Shown in pieces: positions 40,831 to 49,465 of a stretch of 64,000 nucleotides of DNA (positions are counted from its first letter, which is position 1; the number at the start of each line of letters is the position of its first letter). Below the pieces are notes generated by a model. The model was not told the origin of the DNA. It worked only from the letters and a program-made list of their open reading frames with translations, and did not search any database. Both the position numbers and the translations under genes were made by a program. The DNA comes from Geodermatophilus sabuli (lineage in GTDB: Bacteria; Actinomycetota; Actinomycetes; Mycobacteriales; Geodermatophilaceae): positions 1,054,001-1,118,000 of the forward strand of contig NZ_OBDO01000001.1 of NCBI RefSeq assembly GCF_900215145.1, given 5' to 3'.

Positions 40831-41157
40831 TCAGCGCTGCTCGAGCAGCGCCGCCGGCACCCAGGCCTCGACCAGCACCGGCCCGTGCGGGCCGGCCAGC
40901 GCGTAGGTGACGCGGCCGAGCCACCCGCCGTCACCCTGCTGCCACTCGACCAGCAGCCCCGGCCACACGCCCGGCGCTCCCGGTGGGTCGTGCACCCAGC
41001 AGTGCCGGCCCCGGCCGTCGGCCCGGCGACCGGCGGGGGCGGCCGCCGGGCGGGGCGGTCCGGGCGCCGCCGGGGCGGCGGCACCCACCCCCGACTCCGC
41101 TGCCCGCTCCCCGAGCGAGCGGCGGCCCGAGCGTCCTGGGTGCATGCCGCCGGCCAT
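40831..41157 (-). CDS. LexA-controlled small protein, resembles imuB/dnaE2-associated protein
   Basis: Protein of 108 aa. Residues 1-50 are Ala/Pro/Arg-rich and poorly conserved by eye. Residues 52-108 look folded: HCWVHDPPGAPGVWPGLL, VEWQQGDGGWLGRVTYAL, then VLVEAWVPAALLEQR. From memory, similar proteins sit next to imuB and dnaE2 (the SOS mutasome) in actinobacteria; those genes are not in this window. ATG 41157 is 6 nt behind a CAGACT -10 (41164-41169), a leaderless arrangement. A perfect LexA box lies just upstream, so DNA damage should induce it. Confidence 0.72.
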   Translation of the reverse strand: MAGGMHPGRSGRRSLGERAAESGVGAAAPAAPGPPRPAAAPAGRRADGRGRHCWVHDPPGAPGVWPGLLVEWQQGDGGWLGRVTYALAGPHGPVLVEAWVPAALLEQR

Positions 41158-41175
41158 GGAGTGAGTCTGGCACGC

Positions 41176-41197
41176 CGATCGAACGCGTGTTCGATCG
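41176..41197 (-). promoter_or_regulatory. LexA (SOS) box upstream of the 108-aa gene
   Basis: Perfect 22-nt palindrome with 9-nt arms around GCGT. Its core TCGAAC-GCGT-GTTCGA (41179-41194) matches the actinobacterial SOS box exactly. It ends 9 nt upstream of the CAGACT -10 box at 41164-41169 (minus strand), so LexA bound here would cover the -35 region. On the other side lies only the end of malQ. Confidence 0.85.
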
Positions 41198-41206
41198 ACG
41201 CACCGG

Positions 41207-43042
41207 TCAGCCGCCCGGCGTGACCGCCGTCGCCAGGGTCTCGGCCACGGCCGTGACCAGCGGGTGCGCCGGCAGGTCCTCCACGGTCACCGGCAGCGGC
41301 AGCGACCAGTTGGGCCGGTCGGTGGTTCCTGGCATGTTGGGTCGGCGCTGCTCGGCCACGGCGTCGTCCAGGGTCGCCGACAGCAGCAGCGACGGCGCCT
41401 GCGCCAGCAGCTGGTGGGCCCGCTCGACCGCCGTCTCGGGCCGGGCGTTCCTCCGGACGCCGGGCAGCCGCTCCAGCAGGGCGGCGCGGCCGCGCTCGAG
41501 CTCCTCGTCGGTGCCGGTGCCGTGCTCCCGCTGCTCCTCGAGGTCCGCGCCGCTCCACAGCCCGGCGACGGTCGGCAGGTCGTGGGTGGTGATCGCCGCC
41601 ATCGCCTCGGCCGGCCACGTGGCGGGCTCGTCCTCCTCGAACCACAGCAGCCGGTAGCTGAGGATCCCGTGCTCGGCCAGCGCCTCGCGGACGCCGTCCT
41701 CCACGGTGCCGAGGTCCTCGCCGACGACGACGGCCTGGGCGCGGTGGCTCTCCAGGGCGACGATGTCGAGCAGGTCCTCGGCGGGGTAGCGCACGTACGC
41801 GCCGTCGGCGGGGCCGGCGTCGCCGGGCACCCACCACAGCCGGAACAGGCCCATGACGTGGTCGATGCGCAGGCCGCCGGCGCCGGCTATCGTGGCGCGG
41901 ATCGACTGGATGAACGGCTCGTAGTCCACCGCCCGCAGCCGCCACGGGATGAGCGGGGGCGAGCCCCAGTCCTGGCCCTGGGAGTTGAAGGCGTCCGGGG
42001 GTGCCCCGACGCTCGCGCCGGAGGCCAGCACGTCCTGCCAGGTCCAGGCGTCGGCGCCGCCACCGGCGACGCCGATCGGGAGGTCCTGGATGACGGTCAT
42101 GCCCTCGGTCGCGGCCGACAGTTGCAGGTGCAGCGCCCACTGCAGCCAGGCGTGGAAGGCGATGTCGCGCTCGTGCTCCGCCACGAAGGAGCCGACGGCG
42201 CCGCTGCGCGGGTCCCGCAGCTCCTCGGGCCAGGCGTGCCAGTCGGGGCCGTGCTCGTCGGCGAGGGCGCACCAGGTGGCCCAGTCCTGCAGCGGCTGGC
42301 CCTGGTGCCACCACCAGTCGGGGAACGCGGGGTCGTCGCGGCCGGTGGCGTCGAACACCCGGCGCAGCACCGCCCGCTTGCGGGCCCAGATCGCGTCGCG
42401 GTCGATCAGGCCGCCCTCGTTGAGCGCGCGGCCGGCGTCCTCCTCGAGGTCGACGGTGCCCGCGCCGCGCACCTCCGCGACACGCAGGTAGACCGGGTTG
42501 CGGAAGCGCCGGGTGGCCGGCAGGTAGGGACTGGCCTCCTGGCCCGGCGTCGGCGCGACGGCGTGCAGCGGGTTGATGAGCACGAAGCCCGCCCCCTGTC
42601 CCGCAGCCATCTCCCGGACGGCGCGCAGGTCGGCGAGGTCGCCGATGCCCCAGCTCCCGCGGCTGCGGGTGGCGTAGAGCTGGACCGCCCAGCCCCAGGT
42701 GCGCTCCTCGGGCAGCCAGCAGCGCCCGGGCGAGACGACCAGGCGCCGGCGGGGGCCGCCAGGGGCCTGCAGCCAGTGGTAGCCGAGCGGGAAGTCCTCG
42801 GTCAGCTCGCCGTCCACGTGCCGGACCGAGCCGTCCTCGCAGGTCACCTCGGCCTCGTCGACCTCCAGCGCGTCCCCGGGCCGGGCCACGATCGGAGCGC
42901 GGTCCTCGAGGTCGGCCGGGGGCGTGCCGATCACCTCCCGCAACCGCTCGATGGTCGTCTCGGCGACGGGGTGTTCCTCGTCGGAGGCGTCGAGCCAGCT
43001 GGCGTCGATGCCCCACTCGTCGGTGGTCGGGGTGCGCGTCAC
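41207..43042 (-). CDS. malQ: 4-alpha-glucanotransferase (amylomaltase)
   Basis: GH77 enzyme that transfers alpha-1,4-glucan segments during maltodextrin or glycogen use. The protein is 611 aa, with an N-terminal extension of about 110 residues common in actinobacterial MalQ. Catalytic residues are in LRIDHVMGLFRLWWVP (Asp nucleophile, about residue 394), VVGEDLG (Glu acid/base, about 439) and THDLPTVAGLW (Asp, about 487). The LYATRSRGSWGIGDLADL segment is also characteristic. GTG 43042 is chosen. The gene is divergent from the MerR regulator gene. Confidence 0.93.
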   Translation of the reverse strand: MTRTPTTDEWGIDASWLDASDEEHPVAETTIERLREVIGTPPADLEDRAPIVARPGDALEVDEAEVTCEDGSVRHVDGELTEDFPLGYHWLQAPGGPRRRLVVSPGRCWLPEERTWGWAVQLYATRSRGSWGIGDLADLRAVREMAAGQGAGFVLINPLHAVAPTPGQEASPYLPATRRFRNPVYLRVAEVRGAGTVDLEEDAGRALNEGGLIDRDAIWARKRAVLRRVFDATGRDDPAFPDWWWHQGQPLQDWATWCALADEHGPDWHAWPEELRDPRSGAVGSFVAEHERDIAFHAWLQWALHLQLSAATEGMTVIQDLPIGVAGGGADAWTWQDVLASGASVGAPPDAFNSQGQDWGSPPLIPWRLRAVDYEPFIQSIRATIAGAGGLRIDHVMGLFRLWWVPGDAGPADGAYVRYPAEDLLDIVALESHRAQAVVVGEDLGTVEDGVREALAEHGILSYRLLWFEEDEPATWPAEAMAAITTHDLPTVAGLWSGADLEEQREHGTGTDEELERGRAALLERLPGVRRNARPETAVERAHQLLAQAPSLLLSATLDDAVAEQRRPNMPGTTDRPNWSLPLPVTVEDLPAHPLVTAVAETLATAVTPGG

Positions 43043-43107
43043 CCCTCGATACTCCCCAGTGACCGCCCCGTGCGCAGTGCAAGGCGGGAGTGGTGCCGGT
43101 CTCGCTC

Positions 43108-43138
43108 TTGACCCTCCAGCCGCTGGAGGGTGCAGGGT
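43108..43138 (+). promoter_or_regulatory. MerR-type promoter with 19-nt spacer and palindromic operator
   Basis: TTGACC (43108-43113) and CAGGGT (43133-43138) are separated by 19 nt, the stretched spacing typical of MerR-activated promoters. Between them lies the perfect palindrome CCCTCCAG-CCG-CTGGAGGG (43112-43130). GTG 43145 follows the -10 by 6 nt, so the mRNA is probably leaderless. The promoter controls the regulator itself. Confidence 0.75.
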
Positions 43139-43144
43139 CGGGTC

Positions 43145-44050
43145 GTGGACGACGGGGCGCTGACGATCGGGCAGCTGGCGGGCCGGCTGGGGGTGCCGGT
43201 CCGGACGGTGCGGTTCTGGTCCGACGAGGGGCTGGTCGACCCGCCGGCCCGGTCGGCGGGCGGGTACCGGCTCTACGACGCCGCGGCGGTGGCCCGGCTG
43301 GACCTGGTGCGCACCTTGCGCGAGCTCGGGCTGGGCCTGCCCGCGATCCGCGAGTTGCTGGCGCGGCGGCGCACGGTGGCCGAGGTCGCCGCCGAGCACG
43401 TGCGCGCCCTGGACGCCGAGATCCGGCTGCTGCGCCTGCGCCGCACCCTGCTGCGCTTCGTGGCCACGGCCGGGACGACGACGGAGGAGATGAGGATCGT
43501 GCACGACCTGGCAGCGCTGTCCGCCCGCGAGCGGCAGCAGATGATCGACGAGTTCGTGGCGCGGGCGTTCGCCGGCCTGCCCGACGACGCCCCGGGCGCG
43601 GGCATCGCCGCCGGCATGCGGTCGCTGCCCGCCGAGCTGCCGGAGGAGCCGACGACGGAGCAGGTCGGCGCCTGGCTGGAGCTGGCCCACCTGGTGGCCG
43701 ACCCGTCCTTCGCCGACCGCGTGCGGGAGATGGCCGTGGCCGGTGCCGGGGCGACCCCGGAGGAGCCGGACACGCTGGGCGCCGACGCCGGGCGGATGGT
43801 CACCCTCGGCCGGCGGGCGCTCGCCGACGGGGTCACCGCGGGGACGCCGGCGGCCGAGGCGCTGGTGGCGGAGTGGCTGGGTGAGGTCGGGTCCGGACGG
43901 CGGTCGGAGCTGGCCGACCGGCTGGCCACGTTCACCGACGCCCGGGTCGAGCGCTACTGGCAGCTGCTCGGCGTCCTCAACGGGTGGCCGCCGTTCGAGC
44001 CGTCGGTGCCGGCGGTCGAGTGGTGGATCGCCGCGCTGCGGGCGGGCTGA
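43145..44050 (+). CDS. MerR-family transcriptional regulator
   Basis: Protein of 301 aa. The MerR helix-turn-helix and wing are at residues about 5-72 (LTIGQLAGRLGVPVRTVRFW, then GGYRLYDAAAVARLDLV). A helix with LRLRRTLLRF links to a C-terminal alpha-helical effector domain of about 190 aa with no cysteines, so metal sensing is unlikely. It contains LSARERQQMIDEFVARAF and resembles the helical ligand domain of drug- or small-molecule-sensing members. GTG 43145 is preferred over GTG 43130 because of the promoter geometry. Confidence 0.88.
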   Translation: MDDGALTIGQLAGRLGVPVRTVRFWSDEGLVDPPARSAGGYRLYDAAAVARLDLVRTLRELGLGLPAIRELLARRRTVAEVAAEHVRALDAEIRLLRLRRTLLRFVATAGTTTEEMRIVHDLAALSARERQQMIDEFVARAFAGLPDDAPGAGIAAGMRSLPAELPEEPTTEQVGAWLELAHLVADPSFADRVREMAVAGAGATPEEPDTLGADAGRMVTLGRRALADGVTAGTPAAEALVAEWLGEVGSGRRSELADRLATFTDARVERYWQLLGVLNGWPPFEPSVPAVEWWIAALRAG

Positions 44051-44075
44051 CCGGCTCACGCCTGCGGGTGGACTC

Positions 44076-44107
44076 GCGCGGCGCCGTCTCCGGGGACGGC
44101 GCCGCGC
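44076..44107 (+). terminator. Terminator hairpin behind the merR-like gene
   Basis: Perfect 13-bp arms GCGCGGCGCCGTC and GACGGCGCCGCGC with loop TCCGGG, 25 nt behind the stop. Confidence 0.7.
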
Positions 44108-44152
44108 GGCCGATGTGGTCAGGTGACGCAGCCCCGAGGGGAAGGCCCCACC

Positions 44153-44559
44153 GTGGACGACCGCACGGCAGCACCGCTCGCCGACTGGGCCCGGGACGTG
44201 CTGCTCGGGCTGGTGCTCGCCGCCGAGTTCGTCGCCGCGCACCTGGCGGTCGGCGGCAGCCGCGTGCCGTCGACATCCTCAAGATCGACCGGTCGTTCGT
44301 CAGCACGATCGACGACGCCGAGGCGATGCCGGCGATCCTGCGCGGACTGATCAGCCTGGGCCACACGCTGGACCTGGAGATCGTCGCCGAGGGGATCGAG
44401 CAGGAGCAGCAGCGGACGCACCTGCGCGACGGGCAGGTCGGCCTGGCGCAGGGCTACCTGTTCGCCACGCCGCTGGAGCGCACCGACGCCGAGCCGCTGC
44501 TGCTGGGCGGAGCGACGACGCCGACCGCCGACGAGCCGGGGACCAGCGCCCCCGCCTGA
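44153..44559 (+). pseudogene. Remnant of an EAL-domain (c-di-GMP phosphodiesterase) gene
   Basis: From about 44266 the frame encodes the last about 95 residues of an EAL protein: VDILKIDRSFVSTI, LGHTLDLEIVAEGIEQEQQ, GQVGLAQGYLFATPLE. The EAL signature and catalytic half are missing. Upstream, in a different frame, GTG 44153 opens a short peptide (VDDRTAAPLADWARDVLLG...) that runs out of frame into the remnant. This looks like a deletion junction. It sits between a terminator and a DUF222-HNH gene, a region of likely rearrangement. Confidence 0.8.
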
Positions 44560-44602
44560 GCACCGCCGACCCTCGTGCTGTGGGCGGCTGTGGGCTGGCG
44601 CT

Positions 44603-44674
44603 GTTGATCATGGGCTTGGAGCGGCTGGTGGCGGCGTGTCCTGCCGTGTCGCCGGCATCGACCCCATGATCAAC
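44603..44674. repeat. Inverted repeat GTTGATCATGGG / CCCATGATCAAC
   Basis: Perfect 12-bp arms at 44603-44614 and 44663-44674 enclose 48 nt containing smaller dyads (GGCGGCGTG and TGCCGTGTCGCC). It lies between the EAL remnant and the DUF222-HNH gene. From memory, elements with TTGATCATGG arms are scattered through several actinobacterial genomes. Confidence 0.65.
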
Positions 44675-44792
44675 GTGGTGGCCGGGTGGGGAGACCCGGC
44701 GGGGCCTCTCGTCCGGGACGACGGGCGTCTCGTGTCGTGGTCCTCGCCGCGTCGGTGCTGGTCAGCAGCCCGGAAGTGTCGTACCTCCGGCC

Positions 44793-44798
44793 TAGGTT
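44793..44798 (+). promoter_or_regulatory. -10 box for leaderless DUF222-HNH gene
   Basis: TAGGTT lies 6 nt before ATG 44805. The only purines between are GGGGG, so leaderless translation is likely. Confidence 0.55.
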
Positions 44799-44804
44799 GG
44801 GGGC

Positions 44805-46412
44805 ATGTCGGTGGTGGGGCGGTTCGCGGTCGGGGTGTCGGTGCTCCCCGTCGATGTCGCGCCGCCCACGGCATGGGAGCTGGCCGATCCTGAGCCGTGG
44901 CCGGTGGCGGCGACGCTGGTCGAGATGTTGCCGCCGCGGCGTACCGAGGCGGATGTGGTGGCGGTGCTGGGGCAGATCACCGCTGCGGAGGCGATGCTGG
45001 CCGGACTGCGGGCGCAGGTGGTGACCGAGTTCGCCGCGCTGCGCCCGGACACGTGGGACCGCCGCCCCGCGCGGCCCGGCGCCGCCGCCGATGCCGACGA
45101 GCCGGCGGGCGCGGTGAGCGAGTTCTTCGCCGATGAGCTGGCGCTGGTGCTGAACTGTTCCCGAACCGAGGCGACGACGGTCACCGAGCGCTCGACCACG
45201 CTGATCGAGTCGCTGCCGGCGACGTTCGCCGCACTCGCGGAGGGGCGGTTGGACTGGCCGCGGGCGCGGGCGATCACCGCCGAACTGGGCCAGCCCGCCC
45301 GCGGCACGGATCCGGCGGTCATCGGCGCAGTGGAGGACGCGGTCCTGCCGCACGCTTCAGGATTGTCCGTGCGGGGGGTGCGGGAGGCGGTGCGCCGGGA
45401 GCTGGCCGCCCGCGATGCCGCGGCCTCCGAACGCCGCCGCCGGGATGCCCAGCGCGGTGCGGACGTGCGGCTGCGCCCGGTCGGGGACGGCATGAGTGAG
45501 CTGGTGGCCACGATGCCGGCCGAGCTGGCCGCCGCGTGCCGGCACGTCGTCGACGCCGCCGCCCGCGCCGCCAGGAGCGCCGGGGATGAGCGGCCGCTGG
45601 GGATGCTGCGGGTCGGCGCGCTGGGCGACCTCCTCCTCGACCCCTGGGACACCGAGCGGGAGTCGGTGACCGCGCACCTGACCGTCACCGCCCCCCTGAA
45701 CGCGCTCACCCCGGACCGCTTCCTGGACCAGGGCGCCGGCCTGCCTTCGGTGTTCGCCCGGCCGCAGGCGGTGGCCGAACCGACCGGGGCGGTCGACGGC
45801 ACCCCGATCACCGCCGCGCATCTGCGCGAGCTGCTCACCCAGCTGGACGCCTTGTGCCCGGGCGGGCTGCAGGCCCCGCCCGGCGGCAGCCTCACCCTGG
45901 CGATCACCGATCCCGACGGGGCGCTGCTGGCCACCACCACCCGCCGTGAGCTGCAGCGCCTGGTGCGCCGCGGCTGCCCCACCCACGGGCACACCGGTTG
46001 CCGGTGCGCGGTGCTGGACCGCCCGCCGGCGACCGGCGCCTACAGCCCCACCGCCGCCCAGCGCCGGTGGGTGCAGGCCCGGGACCGCACCTGCCGGCAC
46101 CCCGGCTGCGCCACCAGGGCCGGCTGGTCCGATCTGGACCACGCCGTCGCCCGCTCCTGCGGCGGGGCGACGGCGTGCGAGAACCTGTGCTGCCTGTGCC
46201 GGCGTCACCACCGGTTGAAGACCTTCGCCCCCCGCTGGCGGCACACCCTGACCCCCGACGGCACCCTGACCGTCACCACACCCAGCGGCGTCACCCGCAC
46301 CAGCCGACCGCCCGGCCTCCGACCACCGGGCCTGCGACTCACCGGACCCCGCGTGCTCACCGGACCACCACCACCGCCACCGGACCCGGACGACGACCCA
46401 CCACCTTTCTGA
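44805..46412 (+). CDS. DUF222 / HNH endonuclease protein (13E12-like family)
   Basis: Protein of 535 aa. The N-terminal two thirds are DUF222 (TEADVVAVLGQITAAEAMLAG, LDWPRARAITAEL, GMSELVATMPAELAAA). The HNH nuclease domain is at about residues 425-472: a zinc-type CRHPGC start, WSDLDHAVA with the catalytic His, and CRRHHRLK. The proline-rich tail ends PDPDDDPPPF. These multicopy genes, including the M. tuberculosis 13E12 repeats, have uncertain function and behave like mobile or recombining units. The flanking inverted repeat and gene remnant support that view. Confidence 0.9.
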   Translation: MSVVGRFAVGVSVLPVDVAPPTAWELADPEPWPVAATLVEMLPPRRTEADVVAVLGQITAAEAMLAGLRAQVVTEFAALRPDTWDRRPARPGAAADADEPAGAVSEFFADELALVLNCSRTEATTVTERSTTLIESLPATFAALAEGRLDWPRARAITAELGQPARGTDPAVIGAVEDAVLPHASGLSVRGVREAVRRELAARDAAASERRRRDAQRGADVRLRPVGDGMSELVATMPAELAAACRHVVDAAARAARSAGDERPLGMLRVGALGDLLLDPWDTERESVTAHLTVTAPLNALTPDRFLDQGAGLPSVFARPQAVAEPTGAVDGTPITAAHLRELLTQLDALCPGGLQAPPGGSLTLAITDPDGALLATTTRRELQRLVRRGCPTHGHTGCRCAVLDRPPATGAYSPTAAQRRWVQARDRTCRHPGCATRAGWSDLDHAVARSCGGATACENLCCLCRRHHRLKTFAPRWRHTLTPDGTLTVTTPSGVTRTSRPPGLRPPGLRLTGPRVLTGPPPPPPDPDDDPPPF

Positions 46413-46596
46413 CCTCGGCCGGAGGACTCCGGCTGCCGGGAGTAGGGATCGATGTCGGCACGGCCCTCGCTCGTCCCAGGTCGGCGCCTGAACGGGAGTC
46501 GTGCGTGCGCGGGCGGCCGCCCGGGACAGGCCCGGAGCACACCGCGGCACACGACCGGGGTTCCGATGCCGGGTCGGGCGGGGTAGGGGAGGGCGC

Positions 46597-47646
46597 ATGA
46601 CGGTGATCGGCTTCCACAACTCGCACGAGCAGGTCCACCCCGCGGCGCTGCTGGAGGCCGTCCAGCACGCTGAACAGGTGGGCTTCACCGCCGCGATGTG
46701 CTCCGACCACCTGACCCCGTGGAACCCGCGGCAGGGGCACTCCGGGTTCGCCTGGTCGTGGCTGGGCGCGGCCATGGCCACCACGGGGCTGCCCTTCGGC
46801 GCCGTGAACGCCCCGGGTCAGCGCTACCACCCGGTGATCGTCGCCCAGGCGGTCGCCACCCTCGGCGCGATGTTCCCCGGCCGGTTCTGGGTTGCGCTGG
46901 GCAGCGGCGAGGCGATGAACGAGCACGTCACCGGCGACAAGTGGCCGCGCAAGGAGCTGCGCGACGCCCGGCTGCGCGAGTGCGTCGACGTCATCCGCGC
47001 CCTGCTGGCCGGTGAGGAGGTCAGCCACGAGGGGCTGGTCACCGTCGACCGCGCCCGCGTCTACACCCTCCCGGACCAGCAGCCGGCCCTCATCGCCCCC
47101 GCGGTCAGCGTCGAGACCGCCCGCCGCGGCGCCGACTGGGCCGACGGCCTGGTCACCATCAACCAGCCGCACGACAAGCTGCGCGACATGATCGCCGCGT
47201 ACCGGGACGCCGGCGGCCAGGGCAAGCTGATCCTGCAGGTGCACGTCTCCTGGGACTCCGATCCCGACCGGGCCCTCGCGCTGGCGCACGACCAGTGGCG
47301 CAGCAACGTCTTCCCCCCGCCGCTGTGCTGGGACCTCGACAGCCCTGCGGCCTTCGAGCAGGCCAGTGCCCACGTGACGCCGGAGGGGGTCACCGACGCC
47401 GTCCGGGTCTCCGCCGACCTCGGCCAGCACGCCGCCTGGATCGCCGAGTACGTCGAGCTCGGCTTCGACGACGTCTACCTGCACCAGGTCGGCGGCGACC
47501 AGATCGCCTTCCTCGACGCCTTCGGGGAGAAGGTGCTGCCGCGGCTCGACGTCACGGCGCCCGGGCCCGCCGTCGCGATCGACCCGCAGGGCCCGGCCGG
47601 CCCGCGCCGCCCGGAGCAGGAGCCGCACCCGGCCGGCATCGCCTGA
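46597..47646 (+). CDS. Luciferase-like flavin oxidoreductase (TIGR03885-like)
   Basis: Protein of 349 aa with the LLM barrel: VIGFHNSHEQVHPAALLEAV, then TAAMCSDHLTPWNPRQGHSG and GRFWVALGSGEAMNEHVTG. The last segment resembles F420-dependent glucose-6-phosphate dehydrogenase-type proteins, but I remember this subgroup (TIGR03885) as predicted non-F420 flavin enzymes. Substrate unknown. ATG 46597 has GGGGAGGG 4-11 nt upstream. The neighbouring GH13 gene starts 149 nt downstream in the same direction and may be a functional partner. Confidence 0.82.
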   Translation: MTVIGFHNSHEQVHPAALLEAVQHAEQVGFTAAMCSDHLTPWNPRQGHSGFAWSWLGAAMATTGLPFGAVNAPGQRYHPVIVAQAVATLGAMFPGRFWVALGSGEAMNEHVTGDKWPRKELRDARLRECVDVIRALLAGEEVSHEGLVTVDRARVYTLPDQQPALIAPAVSVETARRGADWADGLVTINQPHDKLRDMIAAYRDAGGQGKLILQVHVSWDSDPDRALALAHDQWRSNVFPPPLCWDLDSPAAFEQASAHVTPEGVTDAVRVSADLGQHAAWIAEYVELGFDDVYLHQVGGDQIAFLDAFGEKVLPRLDVTAPGPAVAIDPQGPAGPRRPEQEPHPAGIA

Positions 47647-47794
47647 ACCGCTCCCACCTGCGCATCGCCGGGCGCTGGCAGGACCACCTGCTCTTCCAGC
47701 TGTTCGACGAGCCGGCGAACCGAGCGCGCGGGTCGCCCCGGGCACCGAAGTGCGGTAGGGACGACGGGCACGCCCCCGAGGAGAGGACGCCGCC

Positions 47795-49465
47795 ATGCGC
47801 ATCACCGACACGAGCGACCTCTGGTGGAAGACCGCGGTCGTCTACTGCCTCGACGTCGAGACCTACCTGGACTGGAACGGCGACGGGTGCGGCGACTTCG
47901 CCGGACTCGCGCAGCGGATCGACCACCTCGCCGACCTCGGCGTCACCTGCCTGTGGCTGATGCCCTTCTACCCGACCGCCGAGCGCGACGACGGCTACGA
48001 CATCACCGACTTCTACGGCGTGGACCCGCGCCTGGGCACCCACGGTGACCTGGTCGAGGTCGTCCGGACGGCGAACGACCGCGGCCTGCGGGTGATCGTC
48101 GACCTCGTCGTCAACCACACGTCCGTCCAGCACCCGTGGTTCCAGCGCGCCCGGCAGAGCAGGGACGACCCCTTCCACGGCTTCTACGTCTGGCGCGACG
48201 ACGAGCCACCGGACACCTCCGAGCAGGTGGTGTTCCCCGACCAGGAGAACAGTCTCTGGACGTTCAACAAGCCGACCGGGGAGTGGTACCAGCACCGCTT
48301 CTACAAGGAGCAGCCCGACCTCAACGTGGCCGACCCGCGGGTGCGGGACGAGGTCGCCAAGATCATGGGCTTCTGGCTGCAGCTGGGCCTGTCCGGCTTC
48401 CGCGTCGACGCCGTCCCGTTCTTCCTCGAGGTGGAGCCGGACGACGCCGGGGAGCTGCCCGACCCGCACGAGTACCTGCGCGACCTGCGCTCGTTCCTCG
48501 GCCGCCGCACCGGCGACGGGATCCTGCTGGGGGAGGTGAACCTCCCGCACGAGCAGCAGGTCGAGTTCTTCGGCGGCGCGGACGGCGACGAGCTGACCAT
48601 GCTCTTCGACTTCGTCGGCATGCAGGCGATGTACCTGTCGCTGGCCCGCGAGGACGCCGCCCCGCTCCGCCGGGCCCTCACCGAGCGCCCGGCCGTGAAC
48701 CCCGACAGCCAGTGGGCCACCTTCGTCCGCAACCACGACGAGCTCACCCTCGACAAGCTCTCCGACGACGAGCGCCAGGAGGTCTTCGCCGCCTTCGGTC
48801 CCGAGGAGCGCATGCAGGTCTACGGCCGCGGCCTGCGCCGCCGGCTGCCACCGATGCTGGACGGCGACCCGCGACGGGTCCGCATGGTCTACAGCCTGCT
48901 GTTCTCCCTGCCGGGCACCCCGGTGCTGTTCTACGGCGAGGAGATCGGGATGGGGGAGGACCTCGACGCCGAGGGCCGCCTCGCCGTCCGGACGCCGATG
49001 CAGTGGACCTCCGGCCCCAACGGTGGGTTCTCCACCGCCGACCCCGACCAGCTACCCGGCCCCGTGGTGGACGGCGGGTTCGCCCCCGAGTTCGTCAACG
49101 TCGCCGACCAGCGGCACGACCCCGACTCGCTGCTGTCGTTCATGAAGCTGCTCATCCGCCGCTACCGGGAGTCCCCGGAGCTCGGCTGGGGCTCCTACGC
49201 GGTGCTGGAGCAGCCGCACCCGGAGGTGCTGGCCCATCTGTGCAGCTGGGACGACGGGACGCTGGTCGCCGTCCACAATCTCGGCCCGGAACCCCGCAAG
49301 GTGCCGCTGACCCTCGCCGACTGCGGGCCCGAGCACCGGCTGGTCGACCTGCTGGAGGCCGGTGCGGAGCCGATCGACGACGACGGCGGGGTCGAGCTCG
49401 CCCTCGACGGCTACGGGTACCGCTGGCTGCGGGTGGTCGCCCCGGGCAGCCGCCGCCTGGTCTAG
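47795..49465 (+). CDS. GH13 alpha-amylase family protein, trehalose-synthase-like
   Basis: Protein of 556 aa. All four GH13 motifs are present: DLVVNHTS (about residues 102-109), GFRVDAVPF with the Asp nucleophile (about 198-206), LLGEVN with the Glu acid (about 244-249) and FVRNHDELT (about 308-316). WWKTAVVYCLDVETYLDWNG at the start and GPEERMQVYGRG, then FYGEEIGMGEDL resemble trehalose synthase (maltose-trehalulose interconversion). There is no fused maltokinase domain. It could isomerise maltose or hydrolyse short glucans. ATG 47795 has GAGGAGAGG 9-17 nt upstream. Confidence 0.85.
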   Translation: MRITDTSDLWWKTAVVYCLDVETYLDWNGDGCGDFAGLAQRIDHLADLGVTCLWLMPFYPTAERDDGYDITDFYGVDPRLGTHGDLVEVVRTANDRGLRVIVDLVVNHTSVQHPWFQRARQSRDDPFHGFYVWRDDEPPDTSEQVVFPDQENSLWTFNKPTGEWYQHRFYKEQPDLNVADPRVRDEVAKIMGFWLQLGLSGFRVDAVPFFLEVEPDDAGELPDPHEYLRDLRSFLGRRTGDGILLGEVNLPHEQQVEFFGGADGDELTMLFDFVGMQAMYLSLAREDAAPLRRALTERPAVNPDSQWATFVRNHDELTLDKLSDDERQEVFAAFGPEERMQVYGRGLRRRLPPMLDGDPRRVRMVYSLLFSLPGTPVLFYGEEIGMGEDLDAEGRLAVRTPMQWTSGPNGGFSTADPDQLPGPVVDGGFAPEFVNVADQRHDPDSLLSFMKLLIRRYRESPELGWGSYAVLEQPHPEVLAHLCSWDDGTLVAVHNLGPEPRKVPLTLADCGPEHRLVDLLEAGAEPIDDDGGVELALDGYGYRWLRVVAPGSRRLV

